This document shows positions 1-7,782 of a DNA stretch of 64,000 nt, one piece after another. Source of the DNA: Streptomyces sp. NBC_01351 (lineage in GTDB: Bacteria > Actinomycetota > Actinomycetes > Streptomycetales > Streptomycetaceae). A model generated the notes under the pieces. That model was not told the origin of the DNA. It saw only the letters and a program-made list of their open reading frames with translations, and ran no database searches. Each line of letters opens with the position of its first letter. Position 1 is the first letter of the stretch. The position numbers and the translations under genes are program-made. The stretch is taken from assembly GCF_036237315.1 (NCBI RefSeq), contig NZ_CP108358.1, forward strand, positions 1-64,000, in the 5' to 3' direction.

Positions 1-200
1 CACAGCGCTGCGCGCTGTGCCAACGAACCGCTTCGCTTCGCTCAGCGGGAGGGCGCTTCGCGCCCTCAGGGCTGGCCCTTCGGGCCCGGTGTCCTGCGCT
101 TCGCTCCGGACGGGTTCGGGATTCCGCTTCGCTTCATCCCGAACGGCCTGCTACGCAGGCCAGGGTGACCCCGTTTCACGGGGTCCGGGCCTTCGGCCCG
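1..200. other. Telomere-like run of nine short hairpins
   Basis: Consecutive inverted repeats fill this stretch: 1-19, 28-48, 49-67, 74-86, 91-111, 114-144, 145-161, 167-185 and 186-200. Examples are CACAGCGC/GCGCTGTG around TGC, GACCCCGT/ACGGGGTC around TTC, and CGGGCC/GGCCCG around TTC. Read on the complementary strand, most loops are GCA, GAA or GTA, i.e. the stable three-base GNA loop. Streptomyces telomeres are known to be runs of palindromes whose 3' overhang folds into such loops. At a left end that overhang is the complementary strand, which fits. The classical archetypal terminal sequence is not seen, so this would be a variant telomere or a slightly truncated end. Confidence 0.6.
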
Positions 201-298
201 TTGGGCAGGTCCGCTGCGCTCCCCCGCCCGGGTCCTTCCGGCTCCGGTGCAACGTAGGCTCGTCTACGCAACAGGTGGTCCCACTGGAGGGGACAGGG

Positions 299-742
299 AT
301 GGAGCGAGGAGTGCGTCGGGCTGCCGGCACACAGTCATTCACAGACCTTCTTCGGCACCCAAAACGTATCGTCGGACATTTCACAGCGGAGGCTCAGGGC
401 CGCGCAGAGGCGGACATCGCCGCGTTGAACGCGGGCGAGGCTCGCGCTGTCTCCGCCTTCACCCGAGACGGCAGCCGTTTCCGGCAGGGCATCCTGATTC
501 TCGATCCCGCCGCACCATCACCCGTGGTGTGGCTGCCGTTCCGGCTCTTCCGCCGATCCGGTGAAAGCATCGCCCTACTCGCCCCCTTCCACGTCCACGG
601 AGCAGGCCCCGTGACCGACCCAGGCAGTCACACAATCGACAAGAACCAGTTCCGCCTGCTGTCCATACAAGACGCCGACCAGTACTGGGAAATCGCCATC
701 CCCACCATCGATGTCCCTCTGGTCCGAGCCGCACTGCGCTGA
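299..742 (+). CDS. Hypothetical protein, 147 aa
   Basis: I do not recognise this protein. The ATG at 299 is preferred: the frame is open further upstream, but only through the hairpin run, where the translation is Arg/Pro/Ser-rich and implausible. From residue 25 the composition is normal and looks like a small soluble alpha/beta or beta-barrel protein (ending with QYWEIAIPTIDVPLV). No signal peptide or membrane segment is visible. It is the first gene after the presumed telomere and has no obvious operon partner. No function is proposed. Confidence 0.5.
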   Translation: MERGVRRAAGTQSFTDLLRHPKRIVGHFTAEAQGRAEADIAALNAGEARAVSAFTRDGSRFRQGILILDPAAPSPVVWLPFRLFRRSGESIALLAPFHVHGAGPVTDPGSHTIDKNQFRLLSIQDADQYWEIAIPTIDVPLVRAALR

Positions 743-1460
743 GCAGACACCTCGGGATCAGTGAATGCTTCAAACTGAGACCCAGATTTAAACTGGAAAC
801 GATCACGCCTAACCATCCCCAGCGACCGGCGCGAGTTGTCGGCGATCGGTGAAACTGCACCTTGCTCAACCAACCTGCGTAGTCGCACCTCAACCGACAA
901 CAACCGCAGGTCAGACGGCCCGGAAGTCCAGACACTGCGCAGATTCAATGAGCCAACCCATCACCAAGCCCACTCACCCAAACTGCACAACCCCAGGTCA
1001 GAAGCATGACGATTGCGCAGATTCACTGACCGCCGACAGATATGGGAAACATCGCGCCCACCCGTCCCCAGCCGGACACGGGCCGAGCTGTCGCGGACCA
1101 GCGAAACTGCGCAGTAGTCAACCAATCTGCGTAGCCAGGCCCCGAGGTAGGAACCCCACAGGTCAGACAGCTTGCGCACCCTGTACTCCGCGCAGGCTCA
1201 GTGAGCCAACGCAGCCACCAACCCGCACAACCCCAGGCCAGGAGCGTGACGAATCCGCAGTTTCACTGACCGCCGACAGAGACCGGGCCCACCCCGGACG
1301 CCGGCCGACCCACCCCATCGACACCGCACCCCGCTGTCCAGCAACAACGCACACGATGACACCGAACACACCACACCAGAATGTCACCACCAGGAGCAGA
1401 CACACCCCTGACCAGCAGCAACAACGACGCCCCGCGATGACAACAACCGCAGCACCCCAG
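743..1460. repeat. Gene-poor stretch with degenerate 240-252 bp direct repeats
   Basis: No convincing gene is seen. Related blocks recur. The segment around 867-882 (CAACCAACCTGCGTAG) returns near 1119, offset 252. The segment around 981-1040 (GCACAACCCCAGG ... TTCACTGACCGCCGACAG) returns near 1221-1280, offset 240. Within them, short elements resembling AACTGCGCA and GCGCAGATTCA occur many times on both strands. An open frame on the plus strand (849-1463) is mostly Thr/Pro/His and is treated as spurious. This could be decayed subtelomeric DNA or a partitioning or replication-associated repeat. Confidence 0.5.
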
Positions 1461-1542
1461 TGACAATCACCCGCAGCGTCGCACCGTGCTGACGCCCATC
1501 TGGTGCCACCACCGCACCCATTCACACGCACGGCGCCCACCG

Positions 1543-1580
1543 CGACGACCGGGCGGGCCCGTGGGCCCGCCCGGTCGTCG
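1543..1580. terminator. Strong hairpin terminator
   Basis: A perfect 18-bp stem (arms 1543-1560 and 1563-1580, two-base loop) lies just past the stop codon of the leftward small membrane protein gene at 1588. It has no T-run, as is usual for Streptomyces terminators. Confidence 0.8.
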
Positions 1581-1587
1581 TTTCGGT

Positions 1588-1863
1588 TCAGACCCGCTCG
1601 GGCAGACGACGGACGTCCTCGGCGGGGGGCACCTCGGCAGAGGCTTCGTCCTCCGTCCCGAGCCGGTCGCTGATCCGCCGGCATGTCTGGCCGAACTTCC
1701 GGCGCAGGCGGGCCACCTTGGGCGCCCAGTACTCCCGCACCAGCACACCCAGGTGCTTGACGACCGGCGGGACCACGACGACCAGGACGACGCCGACGAC
1801 CGCCCAGGCCACGATCTGGTACTCCGCAGCCGGCGACATGACCGCGTCCATGATGTTGTGCAC
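1588..1863 (-). CDS. Small single-pass membrane protein, 91 aa
   Basis: One hydrophobic segment at about residues 17-36 (IVAWAVVGVVLVVVVPPVV) is followed by a basic stretch (REYWAPKVARLRRKF) and an acidic tail, so it is probably a membrane-anchored protein with a cytoplasmic tail. The GTG start has a good GGAG ribosome site nine bases upstream. Transcription is leftward. The upstream neighbour in the same direction ends in a hairpin at 1876-1910, so this gene is probably separately or weakly co-transcribed. I do not recognise a family. Confidence 0.65.
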   Translation of the reverse strand: MHNIMDAVMSPAAEYQIVAWAVVGVVLVVVVPPVVKHLGVLVREYWAPKVARLRRKFGQTCRRISDRLGTEDEASAEVPPAEDVRRLPERV

Positions 1864-1875
1864 TTGATCTCCACT

Positions 1876-1910
1876 ATCGATGATCGGGCGCGCGGCGCCC
1901 GATCATCGAT
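1876..1910 (-). terminator. Hairpin overlapping the stop codon of the upstream gene
   Basis: Arms ATCGATGATCGGGCG (1876-1890) and its exact complement (1896-1910) surround a five-base loop. The right arm touches the TGA of the leftward gene 1910-2677, so it would terminate or trim that transcript before the small membrane protein gene. Confidence 0.75.
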
Positions 1911-2677
1911 CAGGCAGCCAGCGCCCAGAACGGGCTTGAGGCATCGAGCTGGAGACCGAGTTCCGGACCACGGGGCACCTCGGGAGAAGCCATCCGGATC
2001 ACACCGCACGGCGAGCAGGCGAGCGGCGGGCCATGGTCGACATACTGGTACGCCGCTGGGGACAACCACCGCTGAATGACCAGCAGCAGGTCAGCCCGCC
2101 AAACCGCGACCATGTCCGCAAGCGCGGCAAGGTCGGCGAACTCCGCCACGTAGGAGATGGCGAGGGGCCCCGCTTCGCGTTCGCGCCACCCGAAGCTGCT
2201 CGTCGGCGGGACATCGACAACGGTCGGCGGTAGCAGTCCGGCCGACAGCACGTACGCGCCGAGGATCTCCGGACCGCCGGCCCCCTTCGAGGGCTGCGTG
2301 TCGTACTCGGCCCACCGAAGTTCATCGACTCGCGCCTCCGGAACCTCCCCGAAGGCCTCGCTCAAGAGGGCGGCGAAGGCATCACGAACGCCCTCGGACA
2401 CCCAAGCACGCCGGATCGACTCAAAAAGTGCGGTTAGCCGCGACTGGCCGGCCCATGCCTCGCCCACGCGGGTGACGCGGCCCGGCCTCTGATTCACCTG
2501 CAGGCGCAGGGACTCCGTCCGCCCCCAGTACTCCGCAAGCGAGTCCTGACCTGCGAGCGCATCGAACATGTCGTCGCAGAGGCGGGACGTACTCTCGTCC
2601 AGTGCCAGACGCGGAGCAGGCGCAAGGATTGAGATCACGCGAGTCGCGTATCCCTCTCTCTGCTCCGCAGTCGTCAT
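1910..2677 (-). CDS. Hypothetical protein, 255 aa
   Basis: Soluble protein with no recognisable domain. The start at 2677 (MTTAEQREGYATRV) is chosen because a GGGGG ribosome site precedes it and the upstream in-frame extension (Arg/Pro-rich) looks non-coding. The N-terminal half is predicted to be helical, and the C-terminal half has short hydrophobic strands (GAYVLSAGLLPPTVVDV, MVAVWRADLLLVIQRWL). A Cys-Ser-Pro-Cys pair sits near the C-terminus (LACSPCGVI). It stands alone, and no role can be inferred from neighbours. Confidence 0.55.
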   Translation of the reverse strand: MTTAEQREGYATRVISILAPAPRLALDESTSRLCDDMFDALAGQDSLAEYWGRTESLRLQVNQRPGRVTRVGEAWAGQSRLTALFESIRRAWVSEGVRDAFAALLSEAFGEVPEARVDELRWAEYDTQPSKGAGGPEILGAYVLSAGLLPPTVVDVPPTSSFGWREREAGPLAISYVAEFADLAALADMVAVWRADLLLVIQRWLSPAAYQYVDHGPPLACSPCGVIRMASPEVPRGPELGLQLDASSPFWALAA

Positions 2678-3109
2678 GCCCCCATGGTAGCGACGCCGTG
2701 AGACGGTCCGCCGCCGATGTTTGCGGCCCGGTGGTACTGCCCCCGGAACTCCGGGCACCGGGCCTCACCCACAGTCCGACCCGCCCCTGGACCTGGCCGG
2801 CTATCGGCCGGCCCCTCTGCTGTGGCGCCCGACAGCAGGTCAGCTCGCGTGTAGCTGGGGAGATCCGGCGAGCAGGTCTGATGCCACGCCGAGTACCGGA
2901 GCGTATCCGCGGCGGCATGCGCCACATCGCCGGCTACGTACAGGAGCAGCGCATGAAGGGCCTGGCCCCCCGCCTGGGCCCGCCAGGGTGAGAACAGTGC
3001 AGTGCCCGGTTTGGATTTAGTGAGCGTTCGTCATGACACCTCATGACGAAGTCCGAACCGACGAGGAGGTCGACGAGACCTTCGACGTGACGTGTCTGTT
3101 CTGCGATGG
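2678..3109. other. Intergenic region with one hairpin
   Basis: About 430 bases lie between two leftward genes with no convincing gene. The only clear structure is a perfect hairpin: TTCGTCATGA (3027-3036), loop CACC, TCATGACGAA (3041-3050). It lies about 60 bases past the stop of the HTH/ricin gene and probably acts as its terminator. Confidence 0.55.
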
Positions 3110-4450
3110 TCAGCGGGCGGTCAGCCGCCACTGTCGTTCGGGCCGGCTCCCGCACGGGAGCTGAACTACGGCCGCGGTCTGCCTGGTGTCCGCTCCGGCG
3201 ATGGTCATGCAGAGGCCGCTGTTGTCGTTGACGATCCGGTACTGCGGTCGGCCGGCTTCGTCGGCGCCGTCGCGGTCGAGTCGCCATAGGTGGTCGGGGT
3301 AGTCGCCGCAAGGGAACTGGTTGACCACGACGCCCGATGCCTTGTTCGCGGCGGGTACGGCCGCGCAGAGGCCGCTGTTGTCGTTGACGACCCGGTACAG
3401 GGTCCCGGCGCCGCGGCCCCAGGGTTCGAGGCGCCAGAAGTGGTCGGGGAAGTTGCCGCACCCGAACTGGTTGAGGTCGATGACCTCGGTGCTCGCTCCG
3501 GGCACCGCCAGGCAGAGACCGCTGTTCCGGTTCACGATCCGTACCGGCACACCGGCGGGGATCCGCTCCGCTTGCGGGGCCTGGTCTTGGTTGTTGTTGG
3601 CCGTCGGCTGCGGGGTGGCGGTCGGCGGAGTCGACGGGGCGACGGGCGGGGCGGCTGGTGCCTGCGGTGGGTCCTGGGAGGCACCGGGCTGGGACGGGTC
3701 CGGGGTCGTCGGTTCGGTCGCGAGCGGCTCGGGAGCGATCGACGGGTCGCCGATCTGAACCTGACCGGGCCCGAGTTCGGACGAAGCGGCGGTGTCGGCG
3801 GCCTTGTCTTTCGACCGATCCGCCTGGTTGGCGACGACGAGGACCGTGACCAGGACCCCGAGGGCCGCCCACTGGGCCGGGGTCCGCCAGCGGCTGAACC
3901 GGTCCGTGCGTCGCCGGGGAGCGGCCGGCTGGGGAGCCTGTACGGCCGTTGTCGGCGCGGGATCCTGCGAGGTCGGAGGGTTGTCTGCGGACAACCCGGA
4001 GGTGTCGGCCTCTTGGCGAACATCGCGGGGTGGAGCGGCCTGTGCTTCGACGGGTGATGGGTTCGGGGACGAGAGCTCGTCGGGTGATGGGGCCGGAGCC
4101 GCGGCGGAGCCGGAAGTGGGGGTGGCGGGCGGTGATGCCGGGGCGGCCGGCGCCAGGGCTGCTAGCGACGCCATGGCCTCGGTGTGGAGGCGGCGGGCTT
4201 TGAGGAGTTGCTCCGCTGGTGTTCGGGCGTCGCGGGGGAAGCGGTCCTCGATGATCTGGGTGAGGCGGGACATCGGGATGATCTTCAGGCCGGAGCGGTA
4301 CTCGCTCCACACGCTCCTGCTGAGCCGGTACTGGTCCTCCAGCCGGCTCACGGTTAACTCCGCGGTCAGCTCCCGCAGGAACTGTGCGAGGGCGTTGGCC
4401 TCGGCCATGCGGCCCTTCAACGGCCCCGGAAGGCGACCTGCTCTGCCCAT
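3110..4450 (-). CDS. Membrane-spanning HTH protein with extracellular ricin-type lectin domain
   Basis: 446 aa. Residues about 17-75 form a helix-turn-helix region of the kind found in Streptomyces proteins that start AEANALAQFLRELTAEL. A Pro/Ala-rich linker leads to one membrane segment at about 191-208, then a second Pro/Thr-rich linker, then three beta-trefoil repeats at about 300-446. Each repeat has an NxNSGLC motif and ends in a WRL (HFWRL, HLWRL, RQWRL), the QxW signature of ricin-B-like carbohydrate-binding domains. The topology (DNA-binding or partner domain inside, sugar-binding domain outside) suggests a surface-glycan sensor. It is divergent from the secreted NlpC-like gene. Direct repeats just upstream may be its own operator. 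Confidence 0.75.
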   Translation of the reverse strand: MGRAGRLPGPLKGRMAEANALAQFLRELTAELTVSRLEDQYRLSRSVWSEYRSGLKIIPMSRLTQIIEDRFPRDARTPAEQLLKARRLHTEAMASLAALAPAAPASPPATPTSGSAAAPAPSPDELSSPNPSPVEAQAAPPRDVRQEADTSGLSADNPPTSQDPAPTTAVQAPQPAAPRRRTDRFSRWRTPAQWAALGVLVTVLVVANQADRSKDKAADTAASSELGPGQVQIGDPSIAPEPLATEPTTPDPSQPGASQDPPQAPAAPPVAPSTPPTATPQPTANNNQDQAPQAERIPAGVPVRIVNRNSGLCLAVPGASTEVIDLNQFGCGNFPDHFWRLEPWGRGAGTLYRVVNDNSGLCAAVPAANKASGVVVNQFPCGDYPDHLWRLDRDGADEAGRPQYRIVNDNSGLCMTIAGADTRQTAAVVQLPCGSRPERQWRLTAR

Positions 4451-4486
4451 CTCTCCCCCTTCGGTATGCGGCTCGGATGCCGGCGC

Positions 4487-4513
4487 GTTCGCACGAGTTC
4501 GCGCAAGTTCGCG
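4487..4513. promoter_or_regulatory. Three 10-bp spaced GTTCGC repeats upstream of the HTH/ricin gene
   Basis: GTTCGCA, GTTCGCG and GTTCGCG start at 4487, 4497 and 4507, exactly one helical turn apart, in the divergent promoter region between 4450 and 4653. The spacing suits a cooperative binding site, perhaps for the adjacent HTH protein itself (inference). Confidence 0.45.
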
Positions 4514-4652
4514 GTTGTCCGGTTTTCACATCGCCGCTGACCTGCGCTGATCCCGTTTCGCCCCTACGGATAATCAGATCAGGTTCCAGCGTGGTGTTCC
4601 ACCGCTTCCCGACAGCCCGGGCGGCGGAGATCACCACAGCGAAGGGACCACC

Positions 4653-5570
4653 GTGGACCGTGTGTTCATCCGCAGGCCCAAGCGCCTCGCGGCCGTATCG
4701 GGACTCGTCATAGCCGTGGGCCTGGCCGTCGTCCCGGCCCAGGCCGACAGCAAGCCCTCCTATGAGCGGCCCGCCACGACGGGGAGCATCGGGCAGAGCG
4801 CGGCCCCCGGTGGGCTGGTCACCCGCGACCAGGTCATCGCCCGCGCCAAGCACTGGGTGGACAAGGCCGTCCCCTACAGCCAGACGAGTTGGTGGAAGGA
4901 CGACGCGACCGGCGGCCGCTACCGGCAGGACTGCTCCGGCTTCGTCTCCATGGCCTGGCAGCTCAAGGACAGCCTCACCACCCAGTCGCTGCCCTCCGTC
5001 GCGGACAGGCTCTCCGGCTTCGACCAGCTGGAGGCCGGCGACGCCCTCGACTACCCGGCCACCCACACCGTGCTGTTCGGCGGCTGGTCCAACAAGGCCA
5101 AGGGCGACTTCGTTTACTACAGCGAAAGCCGCAGCGGCCGGCCCGCCCGCAAGGACACCGCCAACATCCACGACAGCCGTATCGCCGGCCACCCCCGCAC
5201 CGCCTACATCCCCCTCCGCTACAAGAAGATCACCACCACACCCCGGACGCCCGGCCCGGCACCAACCCAGCCCACCGCACCTGCGAAGCCCGCCCCGACA
5301 GCGACTGCCGTGCCCTCACCGCCGGCCACGGCCACCTCACCTCCGAAGCCCAAGGCGAAGCCGAAGCCGAGTAGCACCACAGCAGCGAGCCCGCAGCCGA
5401 GTACCACCGCCCCGGCCGCGTCCGTGCCGCCTTCCGCTTCGACGCCTCGGGCCGACACGGCAGGCGGCCCCACCACGGCTGCCCGGCCGGACGCCACCGT
5501 TCCCATGCCCAGCGGCGGCTGCGCACCCACCGTCCGGATCTCCTTCTGGCAGTGGATCTTCAGTTTCTGA
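4653..5570 (+). CDS. Secreted NlpC/P60-like cell-wall amidase or peptidase
   Basis: 305 aa. An N-terminal signal peptide (RRPKRLAAVSGLVIAVGLAV..PAQA, about residues 7-31) is followed by a papain-like NlpC/P60-type domain at about 55-190. The catalytic Cys is in RQDCSGFVSMAW (near residue 94) and the candidate catalytic His is in PATHTVLFGG (near 146). The last 115 residues are a Pro/Ala/Thr/Ser-rich tail, unusual because it lies C-terminal to the catalytic domain. The family cleaves peptidoglycan peptides or acts as amidase. The GTG start has a GAAGGG site. The phospholipase A2 gene follows 56 bases later and may be co-transcribed, making a pair of secreted envelope-active enzymes. Confidence 0.75.
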   Translation: MDRVFIRRPKRLAAVSGLVIAVGLAVVPAQADSKPSYERPATTGSIGQSAAPGGLVTRDQVIARAKHWVDKAVPYSQTSWWKDDATGGRYRQDCSGFVSMAWQLKDSLTTQSLPSVADRLSGFDQLEAGDALDYPATHTVLFGGWSNKAKGDFVYYSESRSGRPARKDTANIHDSRIAGHPRTAYIPLRYKKITTTPRTPGPAPTQPTAPAKPAPTATAVPSPPATATSPPKPKAKPKPSSTTAASPQPSTTAPAASVPPSASTPRADTAGGPTTAARPDATVPMPSGGCAPTVRISFWQWIFSF

Positions 5571-5626
5571 ATCGCTCCCCTCCGCGCCCGTTTCCCTCCC
5601 GCCAAACGTTCCCCGAAGGGATCTCG

Positions 5627-7072
5627 ATGAACGCCGTCATGCCCCAACACGACCGACGGGACCCCCAGCGAGCCACGAACTGGTGGCACCGCATCCACGG
5701 CGCCCTGCGCATGTTGTGCCTGCTGGTCGTCGGAGTCGTCGCCCTCGGTGTCGCGGCGAACGCCGCCCCCGCCAAGCGGCAGTTCCACCGGGCCTCCGCC
5801 CCGGCGCCGACGCTCGCGATGGAGCAGATCGTCACCACCGGCACGGCCGTCTACGCGCTCTCCGCCGACCACCAAGGCGTCTACGAGTGGTCCACCCACC
5901 AGGACAACTGGATCAAGGTGTTCGGGCCCGCCCGGAACATCTACGCCGGCGGCGGGAACCTCTACGCGACCGATCAGGCCCCGGGCGACATCCACAAGTA
6001 CGCCGGCAAGCCCGGCCAGTGGAACCGCATCGGCGGCCCCGGCCTGACGTTCGTCGCCACCGGCGAGAAGGTATACGGCGTCAGCCCCGACAGCAGCGGA
6101 GTCTGGGAATACAGCGGGAAGGGAGACGTCTGGGCCAGAATCGGTGGACCCGCCAAGAATCTCTACGCCGGCCCTGCCAAGGACGTCCGCCGCTCCGTCA
6201 AGGACCTCAACCGCCGCCCGCTCAACACCCTCTACAAGACCGACCTGGCGACCGGCGACCTCTACAAGTACGACGGAAAGCCCGACCAGTGGACCAACGT
6301 CGGCAGTCCCGGCGCCACGTTCGCCGTCACCGACGAGAACCTCTACGGACTGACCCCCGACCGCTCCGCCGTCGTCGAACGCGACACGAAGAGTGGCAAG
6401 TGGAAGGGCGTCGGCGGGCCCGCCGGTGACATCTTCAGCAGCAATACGCTCTATAAGACCGACAAGGTGACCGGCGACCTCTACAAGTACAACGGCAAGC
6501 CCGGCCGGTGGAACCGCATCGGCGGCCCCGCCGCCGCCTTCGCCACCAGCGGTGACTACCTCTACCGGCTCTCCTCCGACCGCCGCTCCGTCCAGAAGTA
6601 CAACGGCAACGGCGCCACCGACCAGTGGCTCGACCTGCGGGCTCCCGTCACCCCGGCCACCCGCGCGGAGAAGATCGCCCGCCTGACCGCCCTCACCCAG
6701 TTCGGGACCGACGCCACCAACGCCTGGTACCGGGAGTACGGCGCCCACCGCACGGGCAAGCCCGACCGCTACGAGTTCCGGTGGACCACCAACGTGTGCA
6801 ACTCTCCCGCCCCGAACTCCATCGGCAGCTACGACTTCACCCTCGCCTGCGTCCGCCACGACTTCGGTTACCGCAACTACCGCGACCTCTTCGGTGAGGC
6901 GGCCTTCCGCGACAACCCGACCGGCAAGCAGCGCATCGACCAGATCTTCCTCCAGGACCTGAACCAGGTCTGCGACCAGCGGGGCTGGCCCAAGGCCTAC
7001 ACCCCCTCCGATCGCGCAGCATGCAAGGCGGCCGCCAACACCTACTTCGGCGTTGTCGTCCGCTTCGGCTGA
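5627..7072 (+). CDS. Secreted prokaryotic phospholipase A2 with N-terminal propeller-like repeats
   Basis: 481 aa. The ATG at 5627 is preferred over upstream in-frame starts because GAAGGG lies at the right distance. A hydrophobic signal or anchor is at about residues 27-45. Residues about 60-345 hold repeats of the form GDxxKYxGKPxxWxxIGGP, likely a tachylectin-like beta-propeller that may bind surface glycans. The C-terminal about 130 residues match prokaryotic phospholipase A2: NVCNSP, then the catalytic His-Asp in ACVRHDFGYRNY, then RIDQIFLQDL and paired cysteines. The enzyme hydrolyses the sn-2 ester of phospholipids. The repeat-plus-PLA2 fusion is uncommon. It is followed by a strong bidirectional terminator. 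Confidence 0.8.
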   Translation: MNAVMPQHDRRDPQRATNWWHRIHGALRMLCLLVVGVVALGVAANAAPAKRQFHRASAPAPTLAMEQIVTTGTAVYALSADHQGVYEWSTHQDNWIKVFGPARNIYAGGGNLYATDQAPGDIHKYAGKPGQWNRIGGPGLTFVATGEKVYGVSPDSSGVWEYSGKGDVWARIGGPAKNLYAGPAKDVRRSVKDLNRRPLNTLYKTDLATGDLYKYDGKPDQWTNVGSPGATFAVTDENLYGLTPDRSAVVERDTKSGKWKGVGGPAGDIFSSNTLYKTDKVTGDLYKYNGKPGRWNRIGGPAAAFATSGDYLYRLSSDRRSVQKYNGNGATDQWLDLRAPVTPATRAEKIARLTALTQFGTDATNAWYREYGAHRTGKPDRYEFRWTTNVCNSPAPNSIGSYDFTLACVRHDFGYRNYRDLFGEAAFRDNPTGKQRIDQIFLQDLNQVCDQRGWPKAYTPSDRAACKAAANTYFGVVVRFG

Positions 7073-7105
7073 GCCGCACCGCCACGCCCGCGCCCGCGGT
7101 CGGCC

Positions 7106-7153
7106 ACATGCCCGTGGGGCCCCTCGTCTGGACGAGGGGCCCCACGGGCATGT
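7106..7153. terminator. Bidirectional hairpin terminator
   Basis: A perfect 23-bp stem (arms 7106-7128 and 7131-7153) lies between the convergent phospholipase (+) and DUF4240 (-) genes and should end both transcripts. Confidence 0.9.
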
Positions 7154-7162
7154 CGCCGTCAC

Positions 7163-7699
7163 TCAGTCGCGGAGCTCGGGCCAGTCGTCCTTGTTCGCGC
7201 AGGATTCGTAGTCGTAGCGGGTGAGGCGGTCCCACTCCGTTCCGGTCGCGTGCTCGAACGCCTCCTCGTGGACGTAGAGCAGTTGCTCGCAGCCTCGTGC
7301 GGTGAACCGCGCGAACCGTTCCGGATGGCCGAACACGCTCTCGTACGCCTGACGGCCGGCGGCTACGGCGGCGGCCCGCGCGTACAGGAAGCCGTCGTCC
7401 GACTGCGGAAGCGGCGAGCCGTCGGACAGCTGTATCCCGAGGACGGGCAGGGTGCCGAAGGCCGCCTGGTCCAGCCGGTAGAGGGCTTCCGCGAGGCGCT
7501 CGCCGAAGCCGATGATCTGTTCTATTGGTTCGCGCGAGAGCACCTCGGTCAGGCGCGTGCAGGCCTCCTCGAGGTCCTCGCAGGTCTCGGTGCCGGCCTC
7601 GCCGCCGAGAACCTCGACGAGCTGCCAGAACCGCTCCCAGGTCATCACCGGCAGGCCGGGGTCGACACCGTTGTTCGGAGGTGTCCTCACATCGCTCAC
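7163..7699 (-). CDS. DUF4240 domain protein
   Basis: 178 aa. The MTWERFWQLVE opening, helical middle and FLYARAAAVAAGRQAYESVFGHPERF section are typical of the DUF4240 family found across actinomycetes (recognised from memory). Family function is unknown. The GTG start at 7699 has GGAG eight bases upstream. The WxxFWxLI-type region resembles proteins linked to DNA-binding WGR partners in other genomes, but none is adjacent here. Soluble; single-gene unit. Confidence 0.7.
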   Translation of the reverse strand: MSDVRTPPNNGVDPGLPVMTWERFWQLVEVLGGEAGTETCEDLEEACTRLTEVLSREPIEQIIGFGERLAEALYRLDQAAFGTLPVLGIQLSDGSPLPQSDDGFLYARAAAVAAGRQAYESVFGHPERFARFTARGCEQLLYVHEEAFEHATGTEWDRLTRYDYESCANKDDWPELRD

Positions 7700-7782
7700 C
7701 CAACTCCTGCTGCCGGCCGCCGTCCTCGCTGCCCGGAAGCATCACATGCCCCTCTGACACGACGGGCGGCCGGTGGCTTGTG

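Noticed and set aside
17..298. N-terminal extension of the first ORF through the hairpin run
   Set aside because: The coding potential would come from palindromes. A normal-looking protein begins only at about 299.
849..1463. Plus-strand ORF of 204 codons in the repeat region
   Set aside because: Thr/Pro/His-rich translation of degenerate repeats, with no ribosome site and no fold-like pattern.
2602..2991. 129-codon plus-strand ORF
   Set aside because: No ribosome site and no recognisable fold. It overlaps the 5' end of a better-supported leftward gene.
2934..5192. A 752-codon minus-strand frame
   Set aside because: It runs antisense through the NlpC gene and out of frame with the HTH/ricin gene. 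Composition is Arg/Pro/Gly-rich and no motif is present.
5219..7162. 647-codon minus-strand frame opposite the phospholipase
   Set aside because: Shadow of the NlpC tail and phospholipase genes; low-complexity Gly/Val composition, without motifs.
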